The position numbers and the translations under genes are program-made. The notes beneath the pieces were generated by a model that was given only the letters and a program-made list of their open reading frames with translations, did not search any database and was not told the DNA's origin. 64,000 bases of DNA from Planctomycetaceae bacterium (GTDB lineage Bacteria; Planctomycetota; Phycisphaerae; Phycisphaerales; SM1A02): positions 26,791-90,790 of the forward strand of contig NYWY01000054.1 of NCBI GenBank assembly GCA_002685335.1. The letters are read 5' to 3'. Each line of letters starts with the position of its first letter. Position 1 is the first letter of the stretch. Below are positions 1 to 9,801 of this stretch, piece after piece.

Positions 1-1
1 C

Positions 2-112
2 GCCGACCCGTGGCGGATTTCGATTCCTGCGGTCGCCGGCGGCATGGACGAGGCGGTGAACGACGCGATGGAAGCCCTGTCGGAATCGTCGAGGTCGGAG
101 CGTCGGCGATGA
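2..112 (+). CDS. 3' end of an unidentified upstream gene (partial)
   Basis: An open frame enters from the left edge and ends at TGA 110-112, giving 36 C-terminal residues (ADPWRISIPAV... ending SERRR). Its stop overlaps the ATG of the next gene by 4 nt (ATGA), the usual operon junction in this window, so it is very probably the upstream partner of the permease gene. By analogy with ABC loci it could be the ATPase, the binding protein or another permease, but 36 residues without a recognisable motif do not decide this. Confidence 0.6.
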   Translation, partial: ADPWRISIPAVAGGMDEAVNDAMEALSESSRSERRR

Positions 113-2649
113 CCGCGGTTCCCGGCTGGAGGATCCTCACGGTCTCGGCGATCGTGGTCGTGTCCGCGATGCTGCTGCCGGTGGTGGCGGGACTCGGATT
201 GGCGGTGTTCGATCGCAACGGCGGGTCAGGCCTGGAGTACGGTTTTCGAGGCGACGAGGTGTTCTGGACCACGATGGCCTGGTCGATCGCGATCGCAGGC
301 GCGGCGACGATCCTCGCGGTGTTTCCCGCGGCGGGCTTCACCGGATTCGCGGGAGATTCGCGACGGCATGCCCTGGGCATCGCGGTCTGGTTGATGCCGC
401 TCCTTCTTCCGCCGGCGTTGTTCTTCGATGCCTGGTGGTTGGAACTCGGCCCGGATTCGATGATCGGCCGGGCGGCGGCGGAAAGCGGGCGGGTCCCGCT
501 GCTTCGGCGGGCGGTGCTCGCGGTCGGACTTCTGGGCATGGCCACGCCGCTGGCGATGTGGTTGCTGGTGGCCGGACGCGATCCGGTCGCCGGGCGGGAT
601 GAGCGGCTGATCCTTCTCGATCGCCCTCGCCTCGGAGCGGTGCTGATGGTCCGGCTGCGACGATTCGTTCGGCCGGCGATGCTGGCCTGGCTGGTCACGG
701 CGGCGGTGGTCGCGGGGCTGACCGTGCCGTTCGATCTCGCCCAGGTTCGCAGCTGGGGATTCGAACTCCGCACCCTCGACACCCGGGGGGCGGGGCCGGG
801 GACCCTGCTGGACGTCGGACTTCCGGGATTAGTGCTCGCGGTCCTCGCGGGCGTGGCGCTCGCCCGGCTGCTTCGTCGCACTTCGCGGCATGTGGTCGAG
901 CGGCAAGCCCCCGCCGATGCGGCTGCAGGTCGAGGTCCGGTCGGTCGAAGAATCGCGTCTGGAGTGATCTGGATCCTGCTTGTCGGATGGCCGTTGCTGA
1001 TGCTCCTGCGAAGAGCGTGGTCCCAGGACTTCGAAGTCGCCTGGAGCCTTCATCGCGAGGCCCTGGGGGGAACCCTGGTGCTGGCCGCGGGCGGGGGGCT
1101 GCTGGGGTCGGTCATCGCGGTGGGATTCGCGGCGTGGCGAGGGGGAGGAGGACGAGGTCTGGCGGGAGGGCCGTGGCCGGCGTGGGCCCTGTTCGTACCG
1201 GCCTTGGCGATTCTCGCAGCCATGCCGGCGACCCTGTTGGCGGTGGGCGTCGAAGCGGTCTGGAACATCGAAGCCCTCGGCACCCTCGTCGACGGCCCGG
1301 TGCCCACCCTGCTGGCGGTGGCCGGGCGAACCGCCATCGCGGCCGCGATCGTGGGCTGGATGATCGGTGGCCGGCTGGGATCGCTTCCGCGGCTCGATGC
1401 GCCCCGGGGAATGAGAGCCGGTTGGAAGGCGGGCTCGCCGATGTTCACTCGGGCCGCCGTCACCGGTCTGCTCCTCGGAGGTACGCTGGCGGCCGGTGAG
1501 ATTCCCGTGGCCGCCCGGGTACGACCTCCCGGCTTTCCGACCCTGACCGGCACTCTTCTGGATGCGATGCACTATCAATACGCCGATTCGGTGCTCCCCG
1601 TCGTGCTCGGGCTCGTGGTCGCGGCCACGATTGCCGCGGGGTTGATGTCGATGGTGATGTCCGCGTCGTCTTCGCCGTCCGCCCGTGTGCTTCGCTCCGG
1701 GGCGTGGCTGCTGTCGGCGCTGGTGATCTTCGGTCAGCCGGGTTGCGGTCCCGGTGGATCGCCGTCCGAGTCGGGAGGCGTGCCGCATGCGGTCGCGTTC
1801 GGTCGCCCGGGCAACATCGATGGTCGATTCGATTATCCGCGGGCGATCGCGCTCGATGAGCCGCGGGGGCGAATCTACGTGGTGGACAAAAGCGCGCGAG
1901 TCCAACGCTTCGCGCTCGACGGAACCCTCGAGGCGTGGTGGCGGATGCCATCCTTCGAGAATGGAAAACCGACCGGAATCGCGGTGGACGCGGAAGGGCG
2001 GGTTCTGGTCGCCGACACCCACGAACAACGGATCTCGATCTTCTCGCCCACCGGTGAACTGCTCGAGACCCATGGAGTCCTGGGGACCGAAGTCGGGGAG
2101 TTCATCTATCCCACGGATGTGGTGGGCGGTCCCGGTGGCATCTGGTTCGTGTCTGAGTACGGCGGAAACGATCGAGTTCAGATCTTCGATCCGGAGTGGA
2201 ACCCGATCGGCGTCATCGGACGGGCGGCGGAAGAGGACCTGGAAGTGGAGGGTCGGACGATTCCCGGCCTTTCACGGCCCCAGTCGCTCGCCTGGGATGA
2301 TGAGGCGCAAGAGCTGTTCATCGCGGATGCGATCCACCACCGAATCGTGGTGGTCGACGCGACGGGGGATCTTCTCCGGACGCTCGGCGGCCCCGGACTG
2401 GAGCCCGGCCGACTCGGGTACCCCTACGACATTGCGTTGGAGCCCGATGGCACGTTGCTGGTGGTCGAATACGGCAACAACCGGGTACAGCGGTTGGACG
2501 TTCTGACCGGTGAGAGCCGTGGCATCTGGGGAGGTACGGGAACCAGCCCCGGGAAACTTCGATATCCCTGGGGACTCGACGCCGGCGAGCGGACCATGGT
2601 GGTTCTCGACAGTGGAAACAGTCGAGTGCTGGTCGGGCCGCGGCCCTGA
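109..2649 (+). CDS. ABC transporter permease fused to a C-terminal NHL-repeat domain
   Basis: The product has 846 residues. Residues 1 to about 515 are strongly hydrophobic with about a dozen candidate membrane segments, and resemble the duplicated ThiP/FbpB-type permeases of iron or thiamine ABC importers. About residues 510-545 form another hydrophobic stretch (WLLSALVIFG) ending in a GC, like a weak lipoprotein signal. Residues about 550-846 carry at least five NHL-type beta-propeller repeats, such as GVLGTEVGEFIYPTDV and GGTGTSPGKLRYPWGL. I chose ATG 109 because it forms a 4-nt overlap with the upstream stop; the open frame extends back to position 10. No stop codon separates the two parts, but in-frame ATGs at 1645, 1651 and 1657 could start the NHL part separately. 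Transport substrate is unknown. Confidence 0.75.
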   Translation: MTAVPGWRILTVSAIVVVSAMLLPVVAGLGLAVFDRNGGSGLEYGFRGDEVFWTTMAWSIAIAGAATILAVFPAAGFTGFAGDSRRHALGIAVWLMPLLLPPALFFDAWWLELGPDSMIGRAAAESGRVPLLRRAVLAVGLLGMATPLAMWLLVAGRDPVAGRDERLILLDRPRLGAVLMVRLRRFVRPAMLAWLVTAAVVAGLTVPFDLAQVRSWGFELRTLDTRGAGPGTLLDVGLPGLVLAVLAGVALARLLRRTSRHVVERQAPADAAAGRGPVGRRIASGVIWILLVGWPLLMLLRRAWSQDFEVAWSLHREALGGTLVLAAGGGLLGSVIAVGFAAWRGGGGRGLAGGPWPAWALFVPALAILAAMPATLLAVGVEAVWNIEALGTLVDGPVPTLLAVAGRTAIAAAIVGWMIGGRLGSLPRLDAPRGMRAGWKAGSPMFTRAAVTGLLLGGTLAAGEIPVAARVRPPGFPTLTGTLLDAMHYQYADSVLPVVLGLVVAATIAAGLMSMVMSASSSPSARVLRSGAWLLSALVIFGQPGCGPGGSPSESGGVPHAVAFGRPGNIDGRFDYPRAIALDEPRGRIYVVDKSARVQRFALDGTLEAWWRMPSFENGKPTGIAVDAEGRVLVADTHEQRISIFSPTGELLETHGVLGTEVGEFIYPTDVVGGPGGIWFVSEYGGNDRVQIFDPEWNPIGVIGRAAEEDLEVEGRTIPGLSRPQSLAWDDEAQELFIADAIHHRIVVVDATGDLLRTLGGPGLEPGRLGYPYDIALEPDGTLLVVEYGNNRVQRLDVLTGESRGIWGGTGTSPGKLRYPWGLDAGERTMVVLDSGNSRVLVGPRP

Positions 2650-2691
2650 AGTTCCCGACCCATCTTCCGGCCACGACCCCTTCCGCGGGGG

Positions 2692-2697
2692 TAGGCT
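2692..2697 (+). promoter_or_regulatory. Possible -10 element of the vWA/MoxR operon
   Basis: TAGGCT lies 27 nt before ATG 2725. It is followed by AAGGAG at 2709-2714, a good Shine-Dalgarno spaced 10 nt from the start. No convincing -35 is visible. Confidence 0.35.
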
Positions 2698-2724
2698 TCG
2701 GTATCCGGAAGGAGCTTCCACGGC

Positions 2725-5718
2725 ATGCTCGCTGAGATCCCCATCACCTTCGAACATCCCTGGCTGCTTCTGGTGGCCTTGCTCGTGGTCCCGATGCTTC
2801 TGCTCGCGAAGATCGGTTCGGCGGGTCAGAGTCGAGGGAAACTGGTCGGCTCCCTGGTCGCCCGCTCGCTTCTTCTGATCCTCCTGGCCGTGGCCCTCGC
2901 TCGGCCGGCGATCGTGGATCGCGGTGAATCGCTGACCCTGATGGTGGTCGCGGACATGAGCCAGTCGATTCCAAGGGAACTGCAGCGCAACAGCGAGCAG
3001 TTCCTCGCCCGGGTCGAGGAGGCCAAACGTAATGAAGAGGATCGCATCGGGGTGGTGACGGTCGCGGAGGCCTCGGAGATCCGCCAGACGCCCGATGTCA
3101 ACGCCCGGATCCAGCTCGATCACGCCGGAGATCCCGCCGCCACGAATCTCTCCGCCGCGGTCAGGACCGCGATCTCGCTCCTGCCCACGGACACTGCGAA
3201 TCGAATCCTGCTGGTCTCGGACGGGAACGAGACGGAATCCAGCGTGCTCGAAGCGATCGAACTGGCATCCGCCAACGACATTCCGATCGACGTGCTTCCG
3301 ATCGAATACGAATACGAACGCGAGGTCGTCTTCGAAGGGTTCAAGGCCCCGAGTCGGGCGAGAATGGGGCAGTCGGTCGACCTGCGGGCCTTCATCCATT
3401 CCGCGGTGGAGACCGAGGGGACGCTCCGGCTGCGACGCAACGACCGGGTGATCGATCTCGATCCCGGTTCGGACTCGACCGGCATCCGCATCGGACTCGA
3501 TGCCGGCATCAATTCGATCACGATCCCGGTCACCCTCGAACAGGGTGGAGCCCAACGCTTTCGTGCGATCTTCGAACCCGATGATCCGACCGCGGATTCC
3601 CTGCTGGAGAACAATCTCTTCGATGCCGTGACCTTCGTCTCCAACGACGGTCGAGTGCTGGTGGTGACCGATGCCCCGGCCGAGGTCGAGGCCTTCGTCA
3701 CGGCGATTCGTGCGGGAGGAATCGAAGTCGTGGTTGAACCATCCTCGGTCATGGCTTCCGGCATGGCGTTGCTGAACGGCTTCGACACGGTGGTGCTTTC
3801 CAACGTTCCCCGATGGTCGATCGATTCCGAGGCCGACCAGGCCATCCGGTCCTACGTCCATGATCTCGGTGGCGGACTGGTCATGCTCGGTGGCGATCAG
3901 TCGTTCGGCGCCGGAGGATGGATCGACTCCGAGACCGCCCGAGCGCTTCCGCTGCGACTCGACCCTCCGCAGGAACGGCAGATGACCCGGGGCGCACTCG
4001 CCCTGATCATGCACTCCTGTGAGATGCCGCAGGGGAATTACTGGGGGCAGAAGACCGCGATCGCGGCGATCGAGGCGCTGTCGAGCCTCGACTACGTCGG
4101 GATCATCACCTTCAACTTCGCGGCGATCGGACAGCAGGTCAACGGATGCAGCTGGTCCTTTCCCCTGCAGCTTGCCGGAGACAAGCAGGGGGCGATCGCG
4201 GCGGCCAAGTCGATGGTGATCGGTGACATGCCTGATTTCACGGGGTCGATGCAGCTGGCCGAACAGGGATTGGGTGCGATCAACGCAGGACAGCGTCACG
4301 TCATCGTGATCTCCGACGGCGATCCCGCACCGCCACCCAAGGGGCTGCTGGACAAGTTCGTCGCTCAGGGAATCACGATCACCACGATCATGGTCGGGGG
4401 GCACGGCACCGGGTCCGATCGGCAGAACATGCAGGGAGTCGCCGAGTACACCGGCGGGACCTTCTACAACGTCACCAATCCCAAGGCCCTTCCGAAGATC
4501 TTCATCAAGGAGGCCACGCTGGTCTCCCGGTCGTTGATCCAGGAAGGCGACTACGAGACGCAGGTCGTTCCGTCCCTCGATGGACCCACTCGAGGAATCT
4601 CCACCACTCCCGGCATCGATGGTTTCGTCCTGACCGTCCCCCGGGAGGGACTGGTCAAGATTCCGATCAAGATTCCGGTCGAGGACGGCGAGGACCCACT
4701 GCTCGCATCCTGGAATCATGGTCTTGGAAAGGCCGTGGCGTTCACCAGCGACGTCGGTGCCCGCTGGGCGGGAGCCTGGACGACCTGGCCGGGATTCCAG
4801 CCGTTCTGGGAACAGGTGATTCGCTGGTCGATGCGACCGGCCACGCCGTCCAACCTGTCGATTCGAACGTCGATCGATGATCAGGGGCTGGCGGTGGTGG
4901 AGGTCGAAGTCCTGTCCGCGGACGGAGGGTTCGCCGACTTCCTGCCGGGAGAGGCTCGAGTGCTTTCTCCCGACGGCACCGGAAAACCGGTTCCCCTTCA
5001 GCAGATCGGACCCGGTCGGTACCGCACCGACTTCGCGGTCGAGCAGCAGGGGGCCTACCTCGTCAACGCGGTGTTTCCCGGAGAGGATGGCGAGGCCGCC
5101 GCGAGCGTCCAGGCCGCGGTCGCGGTGCCGTATCGACGGGAATTCGCGACCACGCGTGACAATCGAGTCCTGTTGGAAATGATCGCGGAACGCACCGGAG
5201 GGAGGATCTTCCGTCCGGAAGTCGATCTGGAGATCGTCGATCCGTTCGATCGCACCGGCCTGGCCATGCCGGTTTCCCCGACTCGCATCTGGGACATCGT
5301 GATCGTGCTCGCCGCGTCCCTCTTCGTGCTCGACGTCGCGGTTCGCAGATTGTCACTGGAACGTCGGCGGCAAAGGCTGCAGCGACCCACCGGCGACGGC
5401 GGCACGGTCGAAGCCTGGCGGATGGCCCGTCGGCGGGCGTCCGGGGAAGGAGGTGTGACCGAGGCGGGGGATCCCACCCTCGCATCCCGTCGGGTCGAGG
5501 TCGGCGAGGATGAGGCGGGCGAATTCTCCGTGGGTGACGATCTGGGCGCGGTCCGACGTGATGACGCGGAAGCCGCGGCTCGTCGGTCCTCTCGCCGGGA
5601 GACCACGGCCGATCAGGACAAGCAGGCGGCATCGGATGGGGCCGAAGACATGACCAGTCGTCTGCTGCGAGCCAAGCGGCGAGCCAGCGGCGAGGATCGA
5701 GGATCGAACGATGGGTGA
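2725..5718 (+). CDS. Membrane protein with vWA and glutamine-amidotransferase-like domains
   Basis: The product has 997 residues. Two N-terminal membrane segments lie at about 11-28 and 48-60. A vWA domain starts near residue 72 with an intact metal-site motif DMSQS at 77-81. A class I glutamine-amidotransferase-like fold follows at about 310-410 (LGGGLVMLGGDQSFG). A second vWA-like region at about 425-580 has HSCEM where DxSxS is expected, so it probably does not bind metal. One more membrane segment lies at about 855-875, followed by a charged cytoplasmic tail of about 120 residues. It heads a four-gene operon with MoxR and DUF58. Family knowledge suggests a periplasmic or membrane complex assembled or remodelled by the MoxR ATPase; the substrate is unknown. 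The start has a clear Shine-Dalgarno sequence. Confidence 0.85.
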   Translation: MLAEIPITFEHPWLLLVALLVVPMLLLAKIGSAGQSRGKLVGSLVARSLLLILLAVALARPAIVDRGESLTLMVVADMSQSIPRELQRNSEQFLARVEEAKRNEEDRIGVVTVAEASEIRQTPDVNARIQLDHAGDPAATNLSAAVRTAISLLPTDTANRILLVSDGNETESSVLEAIELASANDIPIDVLPIEYEYEREVVFEGFKAPSRARMGQSVDLRAFIHSAVETEGTLRLRRNDRVIDLDPGSDSTGIRIGLDAGINSITIPVTLEQGGAQRFRAIFEPDDPTADSLLENNLFDAVTFVSNDGRVLVVTDAPAEVEAFVTAIRAGGIEVVVEPSSVMASGMALLNGFDTVVLSNVPRWSIDSEADQAIRSYVHDLGGGLVMLGGDQSFGAGGWIDSETARALPLRLDPPQERQMTRGALALIMHSCEMPQGNYWGQKTAIAAIEALSSLDYVGIITFNFAAIGQQVNGCSWSFPLQLAGDKQGAIAAAKSMVIGDMPDFTGSMQLAEQGLGAINAGQRHVIVISDGDPAPPPKGLLDKFVAQGITITTIMVGGHGTGSDRQNMQGVAEYTGGTFYNVTNPKALPKIFIKEATLVSRSLIQEGDYETQVVPSLDGPTRGISTTPGIDGFVLTVPREGLVKIPIKIPVEDGEDPLLASWNHGLGKAVAFTSDVGARWAGAWTTWPGFQPFWEQVIRWSMRPATPSNLSIRTSIDDQGLAVVEVEVLSADGGFADFLPGEARVLSPDGTGKPVPLQQIGPGRYRTDFAVEQQGAYLVNAVFPGEDGEAAASVQAAVAVPYRREFATTRDNRVLLEMIAERTGGRIFRPEVDLEIVDPFDRTGLAMPVSPTRIWDIVIVLAASLFVLDVAVRRLSLERRRQRLQRPTGDGGTVEAWRMARRRASGEGGVTEAGDPTLASRRVEVGEDEAGEFSVGDDLGAVRRDDAEAAARRSSRRETTADQDKQAASDGAEDMTSRLLRAKRRASGEDRGSNDG

Positions 5719-6793
5719 TTTCGCGCGAGGAATCCGAATCGCGGTCGAGGACGTCGATGGCGTCGCCGCGGCGTGCACCCGGTTTCGGGATGCCTTCAAT
5801 TCGCTCCGTCGCGAGGTCGGCACCGTCGTGGTGGGTCAGGAGGCGGTGGTGGAGCAGACCCTGGTCGCGCTCTTCGCGGGCGGCCACGTCCTGCTCGAAG
5901 GTGTCCCGGGATTGGGCAAGACGCTCCTGGTGCAGACCATCTCCGATGCGCTCGGACTCGACTTCAGTCGTATTCAGTTCACCCCGGATCTGATGCCCGC
6001 GGACATCACCGGAACCACCATCGTGGTGGAAGACGATTCCGGTTCGCGCTCCTTCCGCTTTCGTCCCGGTCCGATCTTCGCGAACATCGTGCTCGCGGAC
6101 GAGATCAACCGGGCCACTCCGAAGAGCCAGTCTGCGATGCTCGAGGCCATGCAGGAACGAGCGGTGTCCACCGGTGACCGAACCCGACCGCTTCCGGATC
6201 CGTTTCTGGTGCTGGCGACTCAGAACCCGATCGAGCAGGAAGGAACCCACCCGCTTCCCGAAGCCCAGCTCGATCGCTTCCTGTTCAAGGTCTCGGTTCC
6301 CTACGCGGTTCGAGGTGAACTGATGGAGATCCTCCGGCGGACCACGTCATCTCGAAGCCGCTCCGCGCGTCCGGTCCTCGATGGAGAGGACATCCTCGCC
6401 GCAAGATCGCTCTCCCGGAGAGTGCTGATCTCGCCTTCGGTCCAGGATTACGCGATCCGGCTGGTGATGGCGACCCATCCCGAGGGTGATTTCGCCGTGC
6501 CGGCGTTTCGAAACTACATCCGGATGGGAGCCAGCCCTCGTGCCGCCCAGGCCCTGGTCTCCACCGCGCGGGTGCTCGCCATCATGGACGGTCGGTACGC
6601 GGCCAGCGTGGAAGACATCCGGCGAATCGCCTTGCCGGTGCTCCGCCACCGGATCATCCGAACCTTCGAGGCGGAGGCCGACGGAGTGGAGGCCGACGAC
6701 CTGGTGGCCGGTCTGCTCGAACGACTGCCGGTGGACCCGGATCATCCCGAGGAAGGGATCGAAACCATGTCGATGTCAGGAGGTCATCCATGA
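5711..6793 (+). CDS. MoxR-family AAA+ ATPase
   Basis: The product has 360 residues and belongs to the AAA_3/MoxR family of chaperone-like ATPases. Walker A GVPGLGKT sits at about 64-71, Walker B ends in ADEINR near 132, and the sensor region ATQNPIEQEGTHPLPEAQLD is typical. The lid domain makes up the C-terminal third. The gene overlaps the preceding vWA gene by 8 nt and the following DUF58 gene by 4 nt, so the three are translationally coupled. MoxR proteins usually activate or insert cofactors into vWA partners, which are present on both sides here. Confidence 0.93.
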   Translation: MGDFARGIRIAVEDVDGVAAACTRFRDAFNSLRREVGTVVVGQEAVVEQTLVALFAGGHVLLEGVPGLGKTLLVQTISDALGLDFSRIQFTPDLMPADITGTTIVVEDDSGSRSFRFRPGPIFANIVLADEINRATPKSQSAMLEAMQERAVSTGDRTRPLPDPFLVLATQNPIEQEGTHPLPEAQLDRFLFKVSVPYAVRGELMEILRRTTSSRSRSARPVLDGEDILAARSLSRRVLISPSVQDYAIRLVMATHPEGDFAVPAFRNYIRMGASPRAAQALVSTARVLAIMDGRYAASVEDIRRIALPVLRHRIIRTFEAEADGVEADDLVAGLLERLPVDPDHPEEGIETMSMSGGHP

Positions 6794-7749
6794 CTCGATT
6801 TCCAGACGGCCCGCCGTCCCCGTCCGAACGACTGACGACGGTCGATCAATTGATCGACGGACGACTCATGGCCCGACTCGATCACCTCGACGTGGTGAGT
6901 CGGAAGATCTTCAACGGACGTGTCCAGGGCGAACGGCGCAGCAAGCGGCGAGGCCAGAGCGTCGAGTTCGCCGATTTTCGTCCGTACGTGGCGGGTGACG
7001 ACCTCCGATTCGTCGACTGGAACATCTACGGTCGACTGGACCGTCTCTTTCTCAAGATCTTCCTCGAGGAGGAGGATCTTTCCATGATCGTGGCCATCGA
7101 TTCCTCGGCCAGCATGCATTGGGGCGATCCGGCGAAGTTCGATTACGCCCGCCGCCTGGCGATGGCTCTGGGATACATCGGGCTGGTCAATCAGAATCGT
7201 GTTTCGCTCGCGGCTTTCGGCGGATTGGGCCCTGACGGCGAACCCGCGAACCTGCAGCGGCTGAGCAATCTTCGGGGTCGCCGTCGCACCCACGAAGCCG
7301 GGAAGTGGCTGCTCGGCCTCGAACCGGGTGGCAGCGGGGGCTTCGCCGACGCGATGAAGTCCATCGCCCTTTCGAGACAGGGGCGGGGCGTGATGATCGT
7401 GATCAGTGATTTTCTCCACAAGGAGGGGTTCGAGACCGGGCTTCGCTACGTCGCGGGTCGTGGTTACGACGTCTTCGCGATGCAGGTGCTGTCGCCGCAG
7501 GAAATCGATCCCCGCGGGCATGGAATGAGCGGGGATCTCCGACTGGTCGACCTCGAGGACGAGGATGAAGCGGAGGTCACGGTGAATGCCGCGGTGCTTC
7601 GAGGCTACAAGGAGCGATTGGACACCTGGTGTGGTCGGTTGCGGGACTACTGCATCCGGCGCAGCATCATGCACATGATCGTCGACACTGGGATGGACCT
7701 CGACACGCTCATGCTCGAGTATCTCCGCCGACGGGGTCTCCTTCGGTGA
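6790..7749 (+). CDS. DUF58 domain protein
   Basis: The product has 319 residues. The DUF58 signature is visible as FADFRPYVAGDDLRFVDWN near residues 57-75, followed by a vWA-like segment with AIDSSASM at about 102-109 that keeps the DxSxS metal motif. No membrane segment or signal peptide is apparent, so it is probably cytoplasmic or membrane-associated. It starts at ATG 6790 overlapping the moxR-type stop (ATGA). DUF58 proteins are the standard companion of MoxR ATPases and BatA-like vWA proteins; their biochemical role is not established. Confidence 0.9.
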   Translation: MTRFPDGPPSPSERLTTVDQLIDGRLMARLDHLDVVSRKIFNGRVQGERRSKRRGQSVEFADFRPYVAGDDLRFVDWNIYGRLDRLFLKIFLEEEDLSMIVAIDSSASMHWGDPAKFDYARRLAMALGYIGLVNQNRVSLAAFGGLGPDGEPANLQRLSNLRGRRRTHEAGKWLLGLEPGGSGGFADAMKSIALSRQGRGVMIVISDFLHKEGFETGLRYVAGRGYDVFAMQVLSPQEIDPRGHGMSGDLRLVDLEDEDEAEVTVNAAVLRGYKERLDTWCGRLRDYCIRRSIMHMIVDTGMDLDTLMLEYLRRRGLLR

Positions 7750-9752
7750 CCTGGCTGACCCCTCTCTTCGGTGGCATCGTTCTCGCCTCGGTGATTCCAC
7801 CGCTGGTCGCGCTCTACTTTCTCCGGCTCCGTCGGACCCGACGCGACATTCCGAGCACCATGCTCTGGAAGCGATCGGTCGAGGACGTGAGGGCGAATGC
7901 GCCGTTCCAGCGTCTTCGCTTCAATCTTCTCCTCCTCCTTCAACTGCTTCTGCTCATCCTGCTCGGGATCGCCCTGATGCAACCGAGTTTCGACGCGGGC
8001 TCGTTGCACGACGGTCGGACGGTGCTGCTGATCGATCGTTCCGCCTCGATGAACGTCACAGACGGGGATGATCAGGGACGCACCCGACTTGAAGTGGCCA
8101 AGGAAGCCGCGATCGAGCGGATCGAGTCCCTGCACGCCGGCGGGATCTTCGGCGGATCCGACGCTGAGATCATGGTGGTGGGTTTCTCGGATGATCCGGC
8201 GATCCGCACTCCGTTCACCGATTCGCGGCAGGAGGCGATCGCGGCGGTGGAAGGGATCGAACCGACCGATGGCCGAAGCCTGATCGGACCGGCGTTCGAC
8301 CTCGCTCGGGCCTACACCACGATCGTGGATCCGGATTCCCAGTCGGGACCGGGCGAGGCTCCGGCCGCGCTCGAGATCTGGTCCGACGGGCGGGTCCAGG
8401 ATCTTCCGGACCAGGTCCTGAAGCCCGGCGAGACGCTGCAATATCATCGGGTCGGGGAACTGGAGACCACGAACACCGGGATCGCATCCATCGCGGCCGA
8501 GAGGCCGTACGACAAGCCTGGCAAGATCCAGGTCTTCGTCGCGGTGGAGAATCCCGATCTCGAACCCCAGCAGATCGACCTGCAGCTGGCGGTGGACGGT
8601 TCGGTTCGCTCGATCACGCCGGCGCCGATCGACGTGCCGGGAGCCCGTCTCGAACCCGGTCTCGGGCGAATTCCGGGGCGACGACAATTCGCCTTCACGC
8701 CGATCGAGCAGTCGAGTGGTGCGGTGATCGAGGCTTCGATCCTCGGAGAGGATGGGCTCGCGGTCGACAACGTGGCGGCGATGGTGGTTCCGCCGGCTCG
8801 AAGCATGAAGGTGGCGTTGGTGGGGCTTGATCGGCCGGTTCTTCGTTCTCTGCTCGAAGGCATGCCGCTCGAGTCACTGGACGTCATTTCGGCGTCCAGG
8901 TTCGCGGCGATCAGCGAGGAACAGGGCGAGGAACAGTGGGATCTGGTGATTCTCGCGGACCCGGCATTTCAAATGGAATCCCTGCCACCCGGTCGCTACC
9001 TGTCCTTCGGAACCGCGCCGCCGATCGAAGGACTTCGGAATTTCGGCGAACCCGCCTCCGGCGTGATCGTCCGTCGGACCCGGGACACGCATCCGGTGTT
9101 TCGGATGGTGAATCTGGACGACCTCTTCATCAGCCGGCTCGCGAAGGTGATCCCCGGCTCCGGAGTGAGCGTGCTCGCGGAGTCCGGAGACGGGCCTTTG
9201 ATCCTCGAAGTCGAACGTGGCCCGATCCATCTGGTTCATGTCGCCTTCGATCCGCTCGACTCCAACTGGCCCTACCTTCGGTCCTTCGTCAACTTCACCG
9301 CGAACACCGTCGACTACCTCGGCACCGTCGGTGATGCCCTGACCAGCAGTGCGGGCATGCCCGGTCGACCGATCACGGTCCGACTTCCCGCGGATGCCAC
9401 GGACGTGAAGATCCTCCCTCCCGGAGGTGAACCCCTTGACCTCCGGCCCGGCCAGACCGGTCTGGTCTCCTGGGGACCGGTTCGAAAAGCCGGTCTGCAC
9501 GAGATCACCTGGCAGGAACCGGACCAGCCGGAACGTTCACGAAGAATGGTCGCGGTGAATCAACTCGACCGGGACGAACGTCGCATTGGAGCCGCGGAGT
9601 CGGTCGAGATCGGGACCGCGGCGGTCCAGGGGCAACGAGCGCAAACCGGAGGCAGGCGATGGCAGGATCTCTGGCCGTGGATTCTGGTGGCGGTGATCGG
9701 ACTGTCCTTCGTCGAGTGGTTTCTCTGGCAGCGCCAGGTGGGAGCCGGTTGA
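7746..9752 (+). CDS. BatA-like membrane vWA protein
   Basis: The product has 668 residues starting at GTG 7746, which overlaps the DUF58 stop by 4 nt (GTGA). The open frame runs further upstream, but only this start leaves the BatA N-terminal pattern intact: a membrane segment at about 5-25, the LRRTRRDIPSTMLWKR stretch, then a second membrane segment at about 58-75. A vWA domain follows with LIDRSASMNV near residues 94-103. The middle is rich in beta structure and a last membrane segment lies near 645-660 (ILVAVIGLSFVEWF). It closes the operon and a strong hairpin follows at 9802-9832. Confidence 0.88.
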   Translation: MTWLTPLFGGIVLASVIPPLVALYFLRLRRTRRDIPSTMLWKRSVEDVRANAPFQRLRFNLLLLLQLLLLILLGIALMQPSFDAGSLHDGRTVLLIDRSASMNVTDGDDQGRTRLEVAKEAAIERIESLHAGGIFGGSDAEIMVVGFSDDPAIRTPFTDSRQEAIAAVEGIEPTDGRSLIGPAFDLARAYTTIVDPDSQSGPGEAPAALEIWSDGRVQDLPDQVLKPGETLQYHRVGELETTNTGIASIAAERPYDKPGKIQVFVAVENPDLEPQQIDLQLAVDGSVRSITPAPIDVPGARLEPGLGRIPGRRQFAFTPIEQSSGAVIEASILGEDGLAVDNVAAMVVPPARSMKVALVGLDRPVLRSLLEGMPLESLDVISASRFAAISEEQGEEQWDLVILADPAFQMESLPPGRYLSFGTAPPIEGLRNFGEPASGVIVRRTRDTHPVFRMVNLDDLFISRLAKVIPGSGVSVLAESGDGPLILEVERGPIHLVHVAFDPLDSNWPYLRSFVNFTANTVDYLGTVGDALTSSAGMPGRPITVRLPADATDVKILPPGGEPLDLRPGQTGLVSWGPVRKAGLHEITWQEPDQPERSRRMVAVNQLDRDERRIGAAESVEIGTAAVQGQRAQTGGRRWQDLWPWILVAVIGLSFVEWFLWQRQVGAG

Positions 9753-9801
9753 ACTCCGGGAGCCGGAAGCGGCTCCAGCCGAGTGGAAAAACGCGAGAAG
9801 A

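Noticed and set aside
2272..4719. 815-codon open frame on the minus strand
   Set aside because: It is antisense to the well-supported vWA gene, with the typical Arg/Asp/Gly-rich composition of shadow frames in GC-rich DNA and no domain.
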